This document shows positions 42,937 through 51,286 of a DNA stretch of 64,000 nucleotides, piece after piece (the stretch's first letter is position 1; each line of letters starts with the position of its first letter). The notes under the pieces are model-generated. The model was not told the origin of the DNA. It did no database searches and was given only the letters and a program-made list of their open reading frames with translations. A program made the position numbers and the translations under genes. Source of the DNA: Rhodocyclaceae bacterium UBA2271. Lineage in GTDB: Bacteria > Pseudomonadota > Gammaproteobacteria > Burkholderiales > Rhodocyclaceae. Location of the stretch: contig DDXB01000015.1 in assembly GCA_002347405.1 (NCBI GenBank), positions 16,473 through 80,472 on the forward strand, in the 5' to 3' direction.

Positions 42937-43538
42937 CCGACACTCTCCAGGTAGGGGCGCATCACGTTGGCCACGCGACATATCTTGGCGAAGCGCCAGA
43001 TGTCGTCGACGGATGCCTTGCTGCGCGCCCGAGCGTCCTTTAGCGCCTCCAGCGCCACATCCAGCCCGATCTTGTTGCGGTGCTTGAAGCAGTCCGCCAC
43101 GGTCTTGGCCACGCCGTACACCCGGAGCCTGACACCGTCGCGTTCGACTTCCTCAATCCCTGCCGAGTAGGCATCACCCGTGAACTGCACCATCTTGACG
43201 GGCGGGTAGTCGACCCGGGGCGGGTGGCTGCCCCGAGGCATGGCGATCCAGATCTGACGCGGCAGCTGCGTGGTCAGCTCATGAAACTGCAGCGCCGTAA
43301 GCAGGCAGAACACCGCTTGAGGTACCTTGGTGGCGATGGTGCCAAGGCTCTCGAATTCCGAAACCTGTGCATCCGGCAGACGGTACAGGCCACGCCCCAC
43401 CTTCTCTAGTAGACCCGCAGCGGTCAGGCGCGTCAGAACGACCCGAGGCGCACTGATGGCGTCCAGATCGCTGGCGCGCAGTAGCCCCTTCTGGCTGGCC
43501 AGATCGAGGACGCGTTGATTGTGGGTACTGGAGAGCAT
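42933..43538 (-). CDS. abiEi: AbiEi-type antitoxin (transcriptional repressor)
   Basis: A 201-residue type IV antitoxin. The N-terminal winged helix (LASQKGLLRASDLDAISAPR, then LTRLTAAGLLEKVGRGLYRL) binds its own promoter. The C-terminal domain (VYGVAKTVADCFKHRNKIG, DVALEALKDA) represses toxicity. The ATG at 43538 is chosen; a longer upstream frame lacks family similarity. First gene of the bicistronic unit. It is divergent from the gene at 43764. Confidence 0.87.
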   Translation of the reverse strand: MLSSTHNQRVLDLASQKGLLRASDLDAISAPRVVLTRLTAAGLLEKVGRGLYRLPDAQVSEFESLGTIATKVPQAVFCLLTALQFHELTTQLPRQIWIAMPRGSHPPRVDYPPVKMVQFTGDAYSAGIEEVERDGVRLRVYGVAKTVADCFKHRNKIGLDVALEALKDARARSKASVDDIWRFAKICRVANVMRPYLESVG

Positions 43539-43763
43539 GGGTGGAGTATGTTCCGTTATTTCGTCGAAAGCAACTTCTGGAAGACAAAACGAAACATTTA
43601 GCCCACGTTCTCCCGTTATCGCTGTAGGCAAACGATCCGCTGGGCGCGCTACAAATCGTGGCTTTTGCCGCCTCAATCGCAGCATCCCCTACACGAAAAC
43701 CTTTTAAGCGAAATTATTTGATGATAGAATCCGATTGAACGAAATCCGATGACGGAGTTGCCA

Positions 43764-44420
43764 ATGCCCCAGCCGAACCAAGAAACGATCCATGACCTGC
43801 TTGTGAGGAATATCCCGCGTGAGCTCGTCATGGGCCTCGAAGAAGCCAAGCTGGTCGGCGCTCAACGTGCCTATGCTGCGGCGCGAGGGATGGATGACGG
43901 GCACTTGCCCAGCGTGGTGGGGCAGTTGCGCCACTTCCATATGAACGAGTCCTTCCATCGCGCTCTCGCCGTTGCAGACGCATCTCCCTCACCGCTACGC
44001 GGCAATCAGATCGTCACAGGCCGATCTGGGATCTTCACCTTGGCACGGTTCAACACCAAGTATGGGGTCTGGAACAGCGGGCGGCGTAGCGAAACCCGAA
44101 AACAGATGTCGCTGGCAAACGCGGCCATCGAGCCACTGGTTCAACCCGGGCTCTTTTCAGGCTACGTGGAGCCATCCCAAGCGGTTGTGTTCGTCGTGGC
44201 CTGCTTTGCAGGATCGCTGCACAGCCAGCCGGACACACCCGTCTCCATCGAAATCGCGGTTCCAGATCGCCATATGCAAGGCTGGCTTTTCCGGGAACCA
44301 ATTGAAGCATTCATCAAGCGCTACGACCAGCAGTCGACAGCAGGCCAGGACGATTTGGCTGTGCCGAAGCTGAAGAAGAACATTGGCAAACAACAAGACA
44401 AAGACGGAACAGGATCATGA
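43764..44420 (+). CDS. Unknown protein partnered with XRE-ImmA protease
   Basis: A 218-residue protein with no motif I recognise. The sequence has helical N and C termini and a central strand-rich block (GRSGIFTLARFNTKYGVWN, then VVFVVACFAGSLHSQ and VSIEIAVPDRHMQGWLF). ATG 43764 is chosen because GGAG (43754-43757) sits six bases upstream, rather than the ATG at 43749. A TAGAAT -10-like box is at 43725-43730. It overlaps the protease gene start by four bases, so they act together, perhaps as protease substrate or toxin (inference). Confidence 0.68.
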   Translation: MPQPNQETIHDLLVRNIPRELVMGLEEAKLVGAQRAYAAARGMDDGHLPSVVGQLRHFHMNESFHRALAVADASPSPLRGNQIVTGRSGIFTLARFNTKYGVWNSGRRSETRKQMSLANAAIEPLVQPGLFSGYVEPSQAVVFVVACFAGSLHSQPDTPVSIEIAVPDRHMQGWLFREPIEAFIKRYDQQSTAGQDDLAVPKLKKNIGKQQDKDGTGS

Positions 44421-45625
44421 GCAGGGGTGGTGTACAAGGATTTCAGAAAGATCGACTTAGCCAAATTCTTGCGGCCCGTCGTCTGACTCAAGTCCAGCTG
44501 GCCTCAATGGTCGATGTGTCTCCGGCGACCATCAGTAAGTGGCGCGCAGGAACGCAAGCGCCCGAGCCTGACGCGCTTGAACGCCTTGCTGGCGTCGTCA
44601 ACGTCACGCCGGAATGGTTTACGCGTGCGCCCGGGGCGAAATTGTCGTTGCCGCTTTTTCGCAGCAACGCGTCAGCACACGTCGCTGCACGAGCCATGCT
44701 TGAGGCCCGCCTTGAGTGGGCCCAGGACGTGGCGGCTGCCCTGATGGAGTACGTTGACTATCCCGATGTCAATTTGCCCTCTCGCGATTACACCGATCCA
44801 GAAGAGATCACCAACGAGGACATCGAGAAGGCTGCCAGCGAATGCCGGGACCTGTGGCGTTTGGGCCGTTCGGCGATTCAAGACTTGGCGCTGGCAGTGG
44901 AAGGCGCTGGAGTGATCGTCGTACGGGAAGAAACCGGCATCGCTCAGATCGAAGGGCTATCGGCTTGGAGTGAAGCATTGGGGCGACCGCTCATTCTTTT
45001 GTCCGCCGACAAAAACAATGGGTACCGCAGTCGCTTCGATCTTGCTCACGAGGTCGGGCATCTGATCCTGCATCGTCACATTCAGCGCACGACAGACAAC
45101 GCGCGCCACAAAATGATGGAAGCGCAGGCACACCGTTTCGCAGGCGCATTTTTGCTGCCCGCCGAAACGTTCGCCAGCGAAGTTCGCGTGCCACCGACTC
45201 TGGATGACTTGTTGCTGCTGAAGCGCCGTTGGGGCGTATCGGCGGCAGCGATCATCATGCGGCTGAAGGCTCTTGAGATGCTGGATGAAGATGGCGCTCT
45301 GATGCTTTTCAAGCGTCGCTCTGCTCGGTGGGGTGCGAAATCAGAACCCGGAGACGAGGATCGTCGACCAGAGCAGCCACGTCTGCTTCGTCGCACCATC
45401 GACCTTTTGGTCGAAGAGAAGGTCATGCCTTTGGACGCCATCCCGAGACACATCGGACTGGCTGCGGGCGACGTGGAAGCACTCGCCGGATTGCCTGAAG
45501 GCTACTTCCAGGGCAAAACCAATGTCGTGGAGTTTGCGCGACTGAAAGCAACCCAGAAGCAGGTTGATGACCAACCAGCCCAAGGCAATAAGGTGGTGCC
45601 ATTCCGGCCCGTCTCCAAATCCTGA
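44417..45625 (+). CDS. XRE-family regulator fused to ImmA/IrrE metalloprotease
   Basis: A 402-residue protein. An XRE helix-turn-helix is at about residues 12-65 (LTQVQLASMVDVSPATISKW). The ImmA/IrrE peptidase domain has FDLAHEVGHLILH (HExxH, at about residue 211) and EAQAHRFAGAFLLP as the downstream helix. The C terminus is a further helical extension of about 100 residues. ImmA-type proteins cleave repressors to derepress mobile elements, or act in toxin-antitoxin-like defence. It overlaps the preceding gene by four bases. Confidence 0.87.
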   Translation: MSRGGVQGFQKDRLSQILAARRLTQVQLASMVDVSPATISKWRAGTQAPEPDALERLAGVVNVTPEWFTRAPGAKLSLPLFRSNASAHVAARAMLEARLEWAQDVAAALMEYVDYPDVNLPSRDYTDPEEITNEDIEKAASECRDLWRLGRSAIQDLALAVEGAGVIVVREETGIAQIEGLSAWSEALGRPLILLSADKNNGYRSRFDLAHEVGHLILHRHIQRTTDNARHKMMEAQAHRFAGAFLLPAETFASEVRVPPTLDDLLLLKRRWGVSAAAIIMRLKALEMLDEDGALMLFKRRSARWGAKSEPGDEDRRPEQPRLLRRTIDLLVEEKVMPLDAIPRHIGLAAGDVEALAGLPEGYFQGKTNVVEFARLKATQKQVDDQPAQGNKVVPFRPVSKS

Positions 45626-45641
45626 TGTGAAAGGAACAGCG

Positions 45642-45890
45642 ATGTCCAAGAACACAAAGCAGACGTCCTCACGAATTGGTCGGCTGGCATCGGAAACGCT
45701 GCAAAGCAGCAGTTCATCGCAAGTGGCCAAGAGTCTGGCCGCTTCGGCACTGTCTCAGCGCAGCGGCGACAAACAGACCGGTGCCCAGATGGAAGACAAG
45801 GCCGCACGCGTTTTGGCCAGCGACCGATACGCCAAAGAGACGAAAGAACTGGCGGCTTCGGTTCTGTCCCAGGCCAACAAGCAGCGCTGA
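45642..45890 (+). CDS. Small serine-rich helical protein
   Basis: An 82-residue protein (RIGRLASETLQSSSSSQVAK, AASALSQRSGDKQTGAQMED) with a serine run and a helical C terminus. AAAGGAA precedes the ATG at 45642, 16 bases after the protease stop. It is conserved next to ImmA-type genes as far as I recall, but no function is known. It may be a bound partner of the protease. Confidence 0.6.
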   Translation: MSKNTKQTSSRIGRLASETLQSSSSSQVAKSLAASALSQRSGDKQTGAQMEDKAARVLASDRYAKETKELAASVLSQANKQR

Positions 45891-45910
45891 GCCAGGGAGT
45901 CGAGTCCCTC

Positions 45911-46372
45911 ATGTCACAGGATCTGAGCGACTCGCAACTGAAGGATCTCTGGCGTCAGGGAAAAATCCCGGTCATCTTCAAGCGCAATAAGCCACTCCCG
46001 GTCCTGGCGCGCATTCCGTTCGCCGAGGGGAACATGGAGTGGCTGCGGGATGGCCGACGCTCGAAGCCCGACTGGTGTGCGCAGTTCAAGGCCTGGGAAA
46101 TTCCGACTGCGTGGTTTGACAGCGTGATCAAACTTGCGCTGAGGCGACACCAAGAGGTCTACGTGATCCAGTTCTACCGAGAGCACCAGAAGTGCGCTCC
46201 GGCATGCTGGAACGCTGAGGGCTTTCACTGCGAATGCTCTTGCATGGGGGAGAACCACGGCGGTGGCCATCCAGGCGGCAACTGGTACGAGGTTTCCGAA
46301 ACCTTTGCCGTGTCCTGGGGGCAGCAGCGCTATTCATGCCGCCATCTGAAGGTCAAGAACCCCGGGCGCTGA
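45911..46372 (+). CDS. Cys/His-rich protein of unknown function, last accessory gene
   Basis: A 153-residue protein. The N-terminal half is basic with Trp (SQLKDLWRQGKIPVIFKRN). The C-terminal half has a dense Cys/His patch (CAPACWNAEGFHCECSCMGE, then NHGGGHPGGNW) that probably binds zinc. GGGAGTCGAG precedes the ATG at 45911. It is 21 bases after the previous gene, so it belongs to the same operon. It is the last accessory gene before chromosomal DNA. Not recognised as a named family. Confidence 0.62.
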   Translation: MSQDLSDSQLKDLWRQGKIPVIFKRNKPLPVLARIPFAEGNMEWLRDGRRSKPDWCAQFKAWEIPTAWFDSVIKLALRRHQEVYVIQFYREHQKCAPACWNAEGFHCECSCMGENHGGGHPGGNWYEVSETFAVSWGQQRYSCRHLKVKNPGR

Positions 46373-46446
46373 TCGTGGCAGTGCAAGCTATCGACGGTCG
46401 GAAATGCGCGGAGACAGCCAAAGTCCACCCGGACCTCCGCATCGTA

Positions 46447-46552
46447 TATAATCTCGCCTACGGTGTCCTCGCCGGTGAGGCAGGAAGGTTCTCTCTAGTA
46501 GGGGACTACACCACCAGAATTAAACGGCTACCCTTCGGGGTGGCCGTTTTTT
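46447..46552 (+). ncRNA. Candidate small structured RNA with intrinsic terminator
   Basis: A TATAAT box (46447-46452) is followed by about 95 bases that fold: GGTGT can pair with ACACC, CCTC with GGGG, and a hairpin terminator with TTCG loop and T6 lies at the end. No ORF with a ribosome site lies inside. The -35 (TCCACC, 46424-46429) is weak. It could be a small RNA or a leader; it is not a tRNA or tmRNA. Confidence 0.4.
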
Positions 46553-46555
46553 ACT
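46522..46555 (+). terminator. Strong Rho-independent terminator
   Basis: Arms AAACGGCTACCC (46522-46533) and GGGTGGCCGTTT (46538-46549) form a 12-bp stem with one T-G pair around a TTCG tetraloop, followed by a T-run to 46552. It ends the upstream transcript and insulates hemA. Confidence 0.85.
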
Positions 46556-46615
46556 TGACGCTCGGCGCCATTGGGAAATCCAGGCCTTTCGTGCTTGAAA
46601 ATTGACCGGCCCGGG

Positions 46616-46644
46616 TTGCCGCGGCCCGGCTTTTAGTCTCTAAT
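46616..46644 (+). promoter_or_regulatory. Likely hemA promoter
   Basis: TTGCCG (46616-46621), a 17-base spacer and TCTAAT (46639-46644) lie about 32 bases upstream of the GTG start. It is a plausible but imperfect sigma-70-type site and was read by eye. Confidence 0.4.
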
Positions 46645-46675
46645 TACACGGTTATTTCTTTTACAGACAGGTTCC

Positions 46676-47929
46676 GTGCAGGTTTTCGCCCTCGGCATCA
46701 ACCACCATACCGCCCCGCTCGACATCCGTGAGCAGGTGGCGTTCGACCCGGCGAAGCTGACACTGGCGCTGCATGATCTGCTGCGCGAACGACCGGTGCG
46801 CGAAGCGGCGATCCTGTCGACTTGCAATCGCACCGAGCTGTATTGCGCGACAAACGAGCCGGCCGCTGCCATTGACTGGCTGGCCGAATATCACGCCATG
46901 CCGGCGCGGCGCATCGATCCCTACGTGTACCAGCATCCGCAGCGCGATGCCGTGCGCCACATGTTCCGCGTCGCTTCCGGACTGGATTCGATGGTGCTCG
47001 GCGAGCCGCAGATCCTTGGCCAGATGAAGCAGGCGGCGCGTGTCGCGGAGGAAGCCGGCACGCTGGGCACCCTGCTCAACAAGCTGTTCCAGCGCACCTT
47101 CTCCGTGGCGAAAGAGGTGCGTTCGACGACGGCGATTGGCGCCAACATCGTGTCGATGGCCGCGGCAGCGGTGCATTTGTCCGAACGCATCTTCGAGCGC
47201 CTGGCCGATCAAAGTGTTTTGTTCATCGGTGCCGGAGAAATGATCGAGCTGTGTGCCGCCCATTTTGCCGGCGGCAAGCCGAAGCGCCTGAGCATCGCCA
47301 ACCGTACGCCCGAACGTGCCATGTCGATTGCCGAGCGTTTTGGCGGCGATGTGCTGCGTCTCGACGAGGTGGGCGACCGGCTCGCTGACTACGACATCGT
47401 GGTCTCATGTACCGCCAGCGCCCTGCCGATCCTGGGTCTCGGCATGGTCGAGCGGGCGCTGAAAGCGCGCCGGCACCGGCCGATGGTGATGGTCGATCTG
47501 GCCGTGCCGCGCGACATCGAGGCCGAGGTGGGTCAACTTGACGACGTGTTTCTCTACACGCTCGACGACCTGGGACAGATCGTCGAATCGGGCCAGGAAT
47601 CGCGCCAGGCGGCGATTGTCGAGGCCGAGGAAATCATCACTCACCGTGTCGACGACTTTCTCCACTGGATGGAGTCGCGCGAGGCGGTGCCAATCATCCG
47701 TGCGCTGCGCGATACCGCCGATCGGGCGCGCCGCCACGAACTGGAACATGCGCTGAAACTGCTGCAGCGTGGTGACGATCCGGCGCAGGTGCTCGATGCC
47801 CTGTCGAAAGGGCTGACCAACAAGCTGTTGCACCCGCCGACGCAGGCGCTCAACCTGGCCGAGGGCGCCGAGCGCGCCGAGGTTGCGCAGGTCATTGCCC
47901 GCATCTGGCATCTTAATTCCGAGAAGTAG
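46676..47929 (+). CDS. hemA: Glutamyl-tRNA reductase
   Basis: A 417-residue NADPH-dependent enzyme that reduces glutamyl-tRNA to glutamate-1-semialdehyde, the first committed step of C5 haem synthesis. Signature: LGINHHTAPLDIREQVAF at the N terminus, the active-site cysteine in STCNRTELY near residue 48, GEPQILGQMK and GAGEMIELCAAHF in the NADPH domain. The GTG at 46676 follows AGACAGG. hemA-prfA-prmC order is widespread in proteobacteria. It starts after a strong terminator, so it heads its own operon. Confidence 0.96.
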   Translation: MQVFALGINHHTAPLDIREQVAFDPAKLTLALHDLLRERPVREAAILSTCNRTELYCATNEPAAAIDWLAEYHAMPARRIDPYVYQHPQRDAVRHMFRVASGLDSMVLGEPQILGQMKQAARVAEEAGTLGTLLNKLFQRTFSVAKEVRSTTAIGANIVSMAAAAVHLSERIFERLADQSVLFIGAGEMIELCAAHFAGGKPKRLSIANRTPERAMSIAERFGGDVLRLDEVGDRLADYDIVVSCTASALPILGLGMVERALKARRHRPMVMVDLAVPRDIEAEVGQLDDVFLYTLDDLGQIVESGQESRQAAIVEAEEIITHRVDDFLHWMESREAVPIIRALRDTADRARRHELEHALKLLQRGDDPAQVLDALSKGLTNKLLHPPTQALNLAEGAERAEVAQVIARIWHLNSEK

Positions 47930-47986
47930 CGTACCGCTATCATTCGCGCCGCAGTCCTGCGGTGCGCTATTGCCTATTGAAAATCC

Positions 47987-49066
47987 ATGAAAACCAGCAT
48001 CCGTCACCGCCTTGAACAACTTGCCGACCGGCTCGCCGAACTCGATGCCCTGCTGGGCGCCGAGACGGCGACGCAGGACATGGAGGCGTTCCTGCGCCTG
48101 AACAAGGAGCGCGCCGAGATTGCCACCGTGGTCGAGCTGTTCGCTGCCTACCGGCAGGCTGAGGCCGACCTGGCTGCCGCCGCTGCCATGGAAAGCGATG
48201 CCGGGATGCGCGAATTTGCACGGGAAGAAGCCGCCGCGGCACAGGCCATCATGTCCGGGCTGGAGGATGATCTGCAGCGCGCCCTGCTGCCGCGTGATCC
48301 GAATGACGACAAGAGCGCCTTTCTCGAAATCCGCGCCGGCACTGGCGGTGACGAGTCCGCCTTGTTTGCCGGCGACCTGTTCCGCATGTATGCGCGCTTC
48401 GCTGAAAAGAACCGCTGGAAAGTCGAGGTGGTTTCGAAAAGCGAATCCGATCTTGGCGGTTACCGCGAAATCATTGCGCGCATCGAGGGCGCCGGCGCCT
48501 ATGCCCGGCTGAAATTCGAATCCGGCGGCCATCGCGTGCAGCGCGTGCCGGCCACCGAAACGCAGGGCCGCATCCATACCTCCGCCTGCACGGTGGCCGT
48601 GCTGGCGGAGGCCGGCGCGATCGACGCCATCGACATCAACCCGGCCGACCTGCGCATCGACACCTATCGTGCCTCGGGCGCCGGCGGCCAGCACATCAAC
48701 AAGACCGATTCTGCGGTGCGCATCACGCACCTGCCTACGGGACTGGTCGTCGAGTGCCAGGACGACCGTTCGCAGCATCGCAACAAGGCGCAGGCGCTTT
48801 CCGTGCTGGCCGCGCGACTGATGGACATGCAGGTGCGGGCGCAGCAACAGGAGATCGCCAGCACCCGCAAGAGCCTGATCGGCAGCGGCGACCGCTCCGA
48901 ACGCATTCGCACCTACAACTTCCCGCAGGGACGCGTCACCGACCATCGCATCAACCTGACGCTCTACAAGATCGAGCAGATCATGGCGGGCGATCTTGAC
49001 GAGTTGCTGGCCGGGTTAAGCGCCGAACACCAGGCCGAGCAACTTGCCGCACTCGCTGGCGAGTGA
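47987..49066 (+). CDS. prfA: Peptide chain release factor 1
   Basis: A 359-residue class I release factor that reads UAA and UAG. The stop-codon-reading PxT region is RVPATETQGRIHTSAC. The GGQ loop is GAGGQHINKTDSAVRITHL at about residues 231-249, followed by QDDRSQHRNKAQA. It is methylated on the GGQ glutamine by PrmC, whose gene overlaps its stop (TGATG), so the two are co-produced. The ATG is 57 bases after hemA. Confidence 0.97.
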   Translation: MKTSIRHRLEQLADRLAELDALLGAETATQDMEAFLRLNKERAEIATVVELFAAYRQAEADLAAAAAMESDAGMREFAREEAAAAQAIMSGLEDDLQRALLPRDPNDDKSAFLEIRAGTGGDESALFAGDLFRMYARFAEKNRWKVEVVSKSESDLGGYREIIARIEGAGAYARLKFESGGHRVQRVPATETQGRIHTSACTVAVLAEAGAIDAIDINPADLRIDTYRASGAGGQHINKTDSAVRITHLPTGLVVECQDDRSQHRNKAQALSVLAARLMDMQVRAQQQEIASTRKSLIGSGDRSERIRTYNFPQGRVTDHRINLTLYKIEQIMAGDLDELLAGLSAEHQAEQLAALAGE

Positions 49067-50007
49067 TGAATAGTTCCTTGACCGAGGCGCTGAGCAGGGC
49101 GCGCGCCCAGATTCCGACCGGTGAGGCGCGCCTGCTGCTCGCGCGGGTTGTGGGGCGGTCGTCCGCGTGGCTGGAAGCCCACCGTGAAGAAGCCCTGTCG
49201 CCGCAACAACTGGCCGCGTTCAGTCATTTGGTGACGCGCCGTGCGGCGGGCGAACCGGTGGCTTACCTGCTCGGCACGCGTGAGTTTTACGGCCGTGATT
49301 TCACGGTGAACCCCGCCGTGCTGATCCCGCGTCCCGAAACCGAATTGCTGGTTGATGTCGTGCTGGAGAAAGTCGGCGTGACCGAAGGAAATCCCCGTGG
49401 GACTGGCGGGACAAAGTGCCCCGCAGCGGGTATGAAATGCCCCGAAGCGGGTACGGCGAGCAGCCATCCCGCCGCCAACACTATGACGGCGCGGATTCTC
49501 GATCTCGGCACCGGCAGCGGCTGCATTGCCATCACGCTGGCGCTTGAGTTGCCCCGCACGCGGGTGACGGCCGTCGATGTCGCGCCACAAGCGCTGGAGG
49601 TGGCCCGCGTGAATGCGCAACTGCTGGGCGCGTCAGTCGATCTTCTCGTGAGCGACTGGTTTGCGGAATTGCCGGAGGAGCGCTTCGATTTCATTGTCGC
49701 CAATCCGCCGTATGTCGCCGCCGGCGATCCGCACTTGCTTGAGGGCGACCTGCGTTTCGAGCCGCTGGACGCGCTGACCGATCAGGCGGACGGCCAGGCC
49801 GCGCTGCGCCATATCGTGGCGACTGCGCCGCGCTGGCTGAACCCCGGCGGCAGCCTGTTTTTCGAGCACGGCTTCGACCAGGCCGTTGCCGTTTTCGACC
49901 TGCTCGTTGCCGCCGGATTTGCCGGCATCGAACAACATCGCGACCTGGCCGGCATCGTGCGCGTCAGCGGCGGCAGGCTGCTTGACCCTTCGCCACCGAG
50001 CGACTAA
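49066..50007 (+). CDS. prmC: Release factor glutamine methyltransferase with repeat-encoded insertion
   Basis: PrmC (about 313 residues) methylates the GGQ glutamine of release factors. N domain: ARLLLARVVGRSSAW, AGEPVAYLLGTREFYGRDF, LIPRPETELLVD. The methyltransferase core has ILDLGTGSGCIA and motif IV NPPYVA. Between VLEK and the DLGTGSG motif lies an extra stretch of about 30-38 residues (starting VGVTEGNPRGTGGTKCP). It comes from an in-frame copy of the dispersed repeat at 49368-49459. This lies in the linker between domains, and the frame is intact, so activity is probably kept. ATG 49066 overlaps the prfA stop. Confidence 0.93.
   Translation: MNSSLTEALSRARAQIPTGEARLLLARVVGRSSAWLEAHREEALSPQQLAAFSHLVTRRAAGEPVAYLLGTREFYGRDFTVNPAVLIPRPETELLVDVVLEKVGVTEGNPRGTGGTKCPAAGMKCPEAGTASSHPAANTMTARILDLGTGSGCIAITLALELPRTRVTAVDVAPQALEVARVNAQLLGASVDLLVSDWFAELPEERFDFIVANPPYVAAGDPHLLEGDLRFEPLDALTDQADGQAALRHIVATAPRWLNPGGSLFFEHGFDQAVAVFDLLVAAGFAGIEQHRDLAGIVRVSGGRLLDPSPPSD
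49368..49459 (+). repeat. Dispersed GC-rich repeat, copy A, in frame inside prmC
   Basis: About 92 bases, running from AAAGTCGGCGTGACC to GGGTACGGCGA. It differs from copy B (55827-55919) at only two positions. It contains two CCCGC-type mini-hairpins. The length and phase keep prmC open. Confidence 0.9.
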
Positions 50008-50053
50008 ACTATATCCGACTAAAACCCTATGTTATTAATCAAGGACCCCCATC

Positions 50054-50377
50054 ATGGATGCCAAAGCGAAAATTCATCAAACCGTTACCGAAAACCCCGT
50101 CGTGCTCTACATGAAGGGCACCACACAGTTTCCGCAGTGCGGCTTTTCAGCCAAGGCGGCGCAGATCCTGAAGGTCTGCGGCGTGAACTTCGTCGACGTG
50201 AATGTGCTGGCCGACCCCGAAGTGGTCCCGGCGCTGAAGGAATATGCCGACTGGCCGACGATTCCGGTGCTTTACATCAAGGGTGAATTCATCGGCGGCT
50301 GCGACATCATGACCGAGATGTACCAGGCCGGCGAACTGCAGCAGAAGCTGGCTGGCCTCAACGCAGTTCAGCATTAA
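50054..50377 (+). CDS. grxD: Monothiol glutaredoxin, Grx4 type
   Basis: A 107-residue glutaredoxin with the monothiol CGFS active site at Cys29 and the glutathione-binding WPTIPVLYIKGEFIGG segment followed by CDIM. Grx4-type proteins bind and hand over [2Fe-2S] clusters, together with BolA proteins. AAGGACCCC precedes the ATG at 50054, with moderate match. Its 3' end overlaps the convergent fructosamine kinase gene by 20 bases. Confidence 0.95.
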   Translation: MDAKAKIHQTVTENPVVLYMKGTTQFPQCGFSAKAAQILKVCGVNFVDVNVLADPEVVPALKEYADWPTIPVLYIKGEFIGGCDIMTEMYQAGELQQKLAGLNAVQH

Positions 50378-51284
50378 GCCGCACGATCATCCGCTGGGCC
50401 TGGCCGAGGTAGCCGGCGCCGAACAGGTTGAAATGATTTAGGACGTGATACAGGTTGTAGAGCGTCTTGCGTGTTTCATAGCCCGGGTCGAGCGGCCATG
50501 CTGCCCGGTAGGCGGCGTAGAACGACTCGGGAAAGCCACCGAACAGTTCGGCCATGGCGATGTCCGCTTCGCGGTCGCCACGATAGACGGCCGGGTCGAA
50601 GATTACCGGCGTGCCCGCTGCAACTCCTTCGGCAATTTGGGCGGCATTCCCCGACCAGAGGTCGCCATGCAGCAGGCTGGGCGCAGGTCGGTAATCCAGA
50701 AAGAATGACGAAACTCGTTCGGCAAGCCGTTCGCCCTGATCGCGCAAGCTGCGCTCCATGCCGTTCTGGCTGGCCAGCGCGAGTTGCGGCTGCAGGCGCT
50801 CGGCGGCGAAAAATCCTGCCCAGGTGCGATGGCTCTGGTTGGATTGCGGCGTGCCGCCGATGAAGTTGTCGCGCGGCCAGCCGTAGGTGGCATCGCTGTC
50901 CGCTCCGCTTGCCCGATGCAAGCCGGCCAGGGCTTCGCCCAACGCGGCGGCACCCGCAATATCCAGACTGCGCAGCGCCAGATATTCAAGGATCAGGAAG
51001 GCTGCGGTTGATCCGACTGCCGCCGTTCCGCCAGCGCCGACTTTAGGGACGCGCACCGCGCCCCTGGCCTGCAAGGCGTTCAGCCCGTCGGCTTCGGCTT
51101 CGAAGGAGGCCGCTGCGGCGATGGTATCGGTCTTGACGAAAAAACGCCGCTCGCCATCTTCCAGCAGCCAGGCATCATGGATGCAGCCGCCCGCGACCGG
51201 CTGCGCCGACTGCAGAAGGAACGGTTGACCGGTTGCAGCCTCGATGGCAGCGGCGATAGCCTCCGCCAGTGCCGGGTGAAGCAT
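50358..51284 (-). CDS. Fructosamine kinase-family protein
   Basis: A 308-residue APH-fold kinase of the FN3K/YniA family that phosphorylates ketosamines on glycated amines for deglycation. Signature: VAGGCIHDAWLLEDGERRFF at the N-terminal lobe, and the catalytic LLHGDLWSGNA and DPAVYRGDREADIAM (the HGD..N and Mg-binding D). It lies 2 bases after the Ser/Thr kinase stop, in a minus-strand operon with argH. Confidence 0.9.
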   Translation of the reverse strand: MLHPALAEAIAAAIEAATGQPFLLQSAQPVAGGCIHDAWLLEDGERRFFVKTDTIAAAASFEAEADGLNALQARGAVRVPKVGAGGTAAVGSTAAFLILEYLALRSLDIAGAAALGEALAGLHRASGADSDATYGWPRDNFIGGTPQSNQSHRTWAGFFAAERLQPQLALASQNGMERSLRDQGERLAERVSSFFLDYRPAPSLLHGDLWSGNAAQIAEGVAAGTPVIFDPAVYRGDREADIAMAELFGGFPESFYAAYRAAWPLDPGYETRKTLYNLYHVLNHFNLFGAGYLGQAQRMIVRLNAELR

Positions 51285-51286
51285 TT

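Larger units (their letters stand above)
1..46372. mobile_element. Integrated prophage with cargo and recombinase module (left end outside window)
   Basis: A continuous phage replication, packaging, head, tail and lysis gene order fills positions 1-30300. It is followed by an AT-richer defence cargo (about 30.3-37.8 kb) and a serine recombinase/ParB/AbiE/ImmA block (38.0-46.4 kb). Housekeeping genes begin at hemA. No tyrosine integrase or CI-type repressor is seen, so the serine recombinase at 39.8-41.4 kb is the candidate integrase (inference). No direct repeat that could be attR was recognised, so the right boundary near 46.4 kb is only a gene-content estimate. The cargo and right-hand block could also be separate elements nested beside the phage. 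Confidence 0.75.

Noticed and set aside
46447..46552. Structured region considered as a tRNA or tmRNA (attachment site)
   Set aside because: There is no T-loop GTTCRA, no acceptor-stem pairing and no tag-coding frame; the end is an intrinsic terminator.
49066..50007. prmC considered a disrupted pseudogene
   Set aside because: The inserted repeat keeps the reading frame, and all catalytic motifs, including NPPY, are present.
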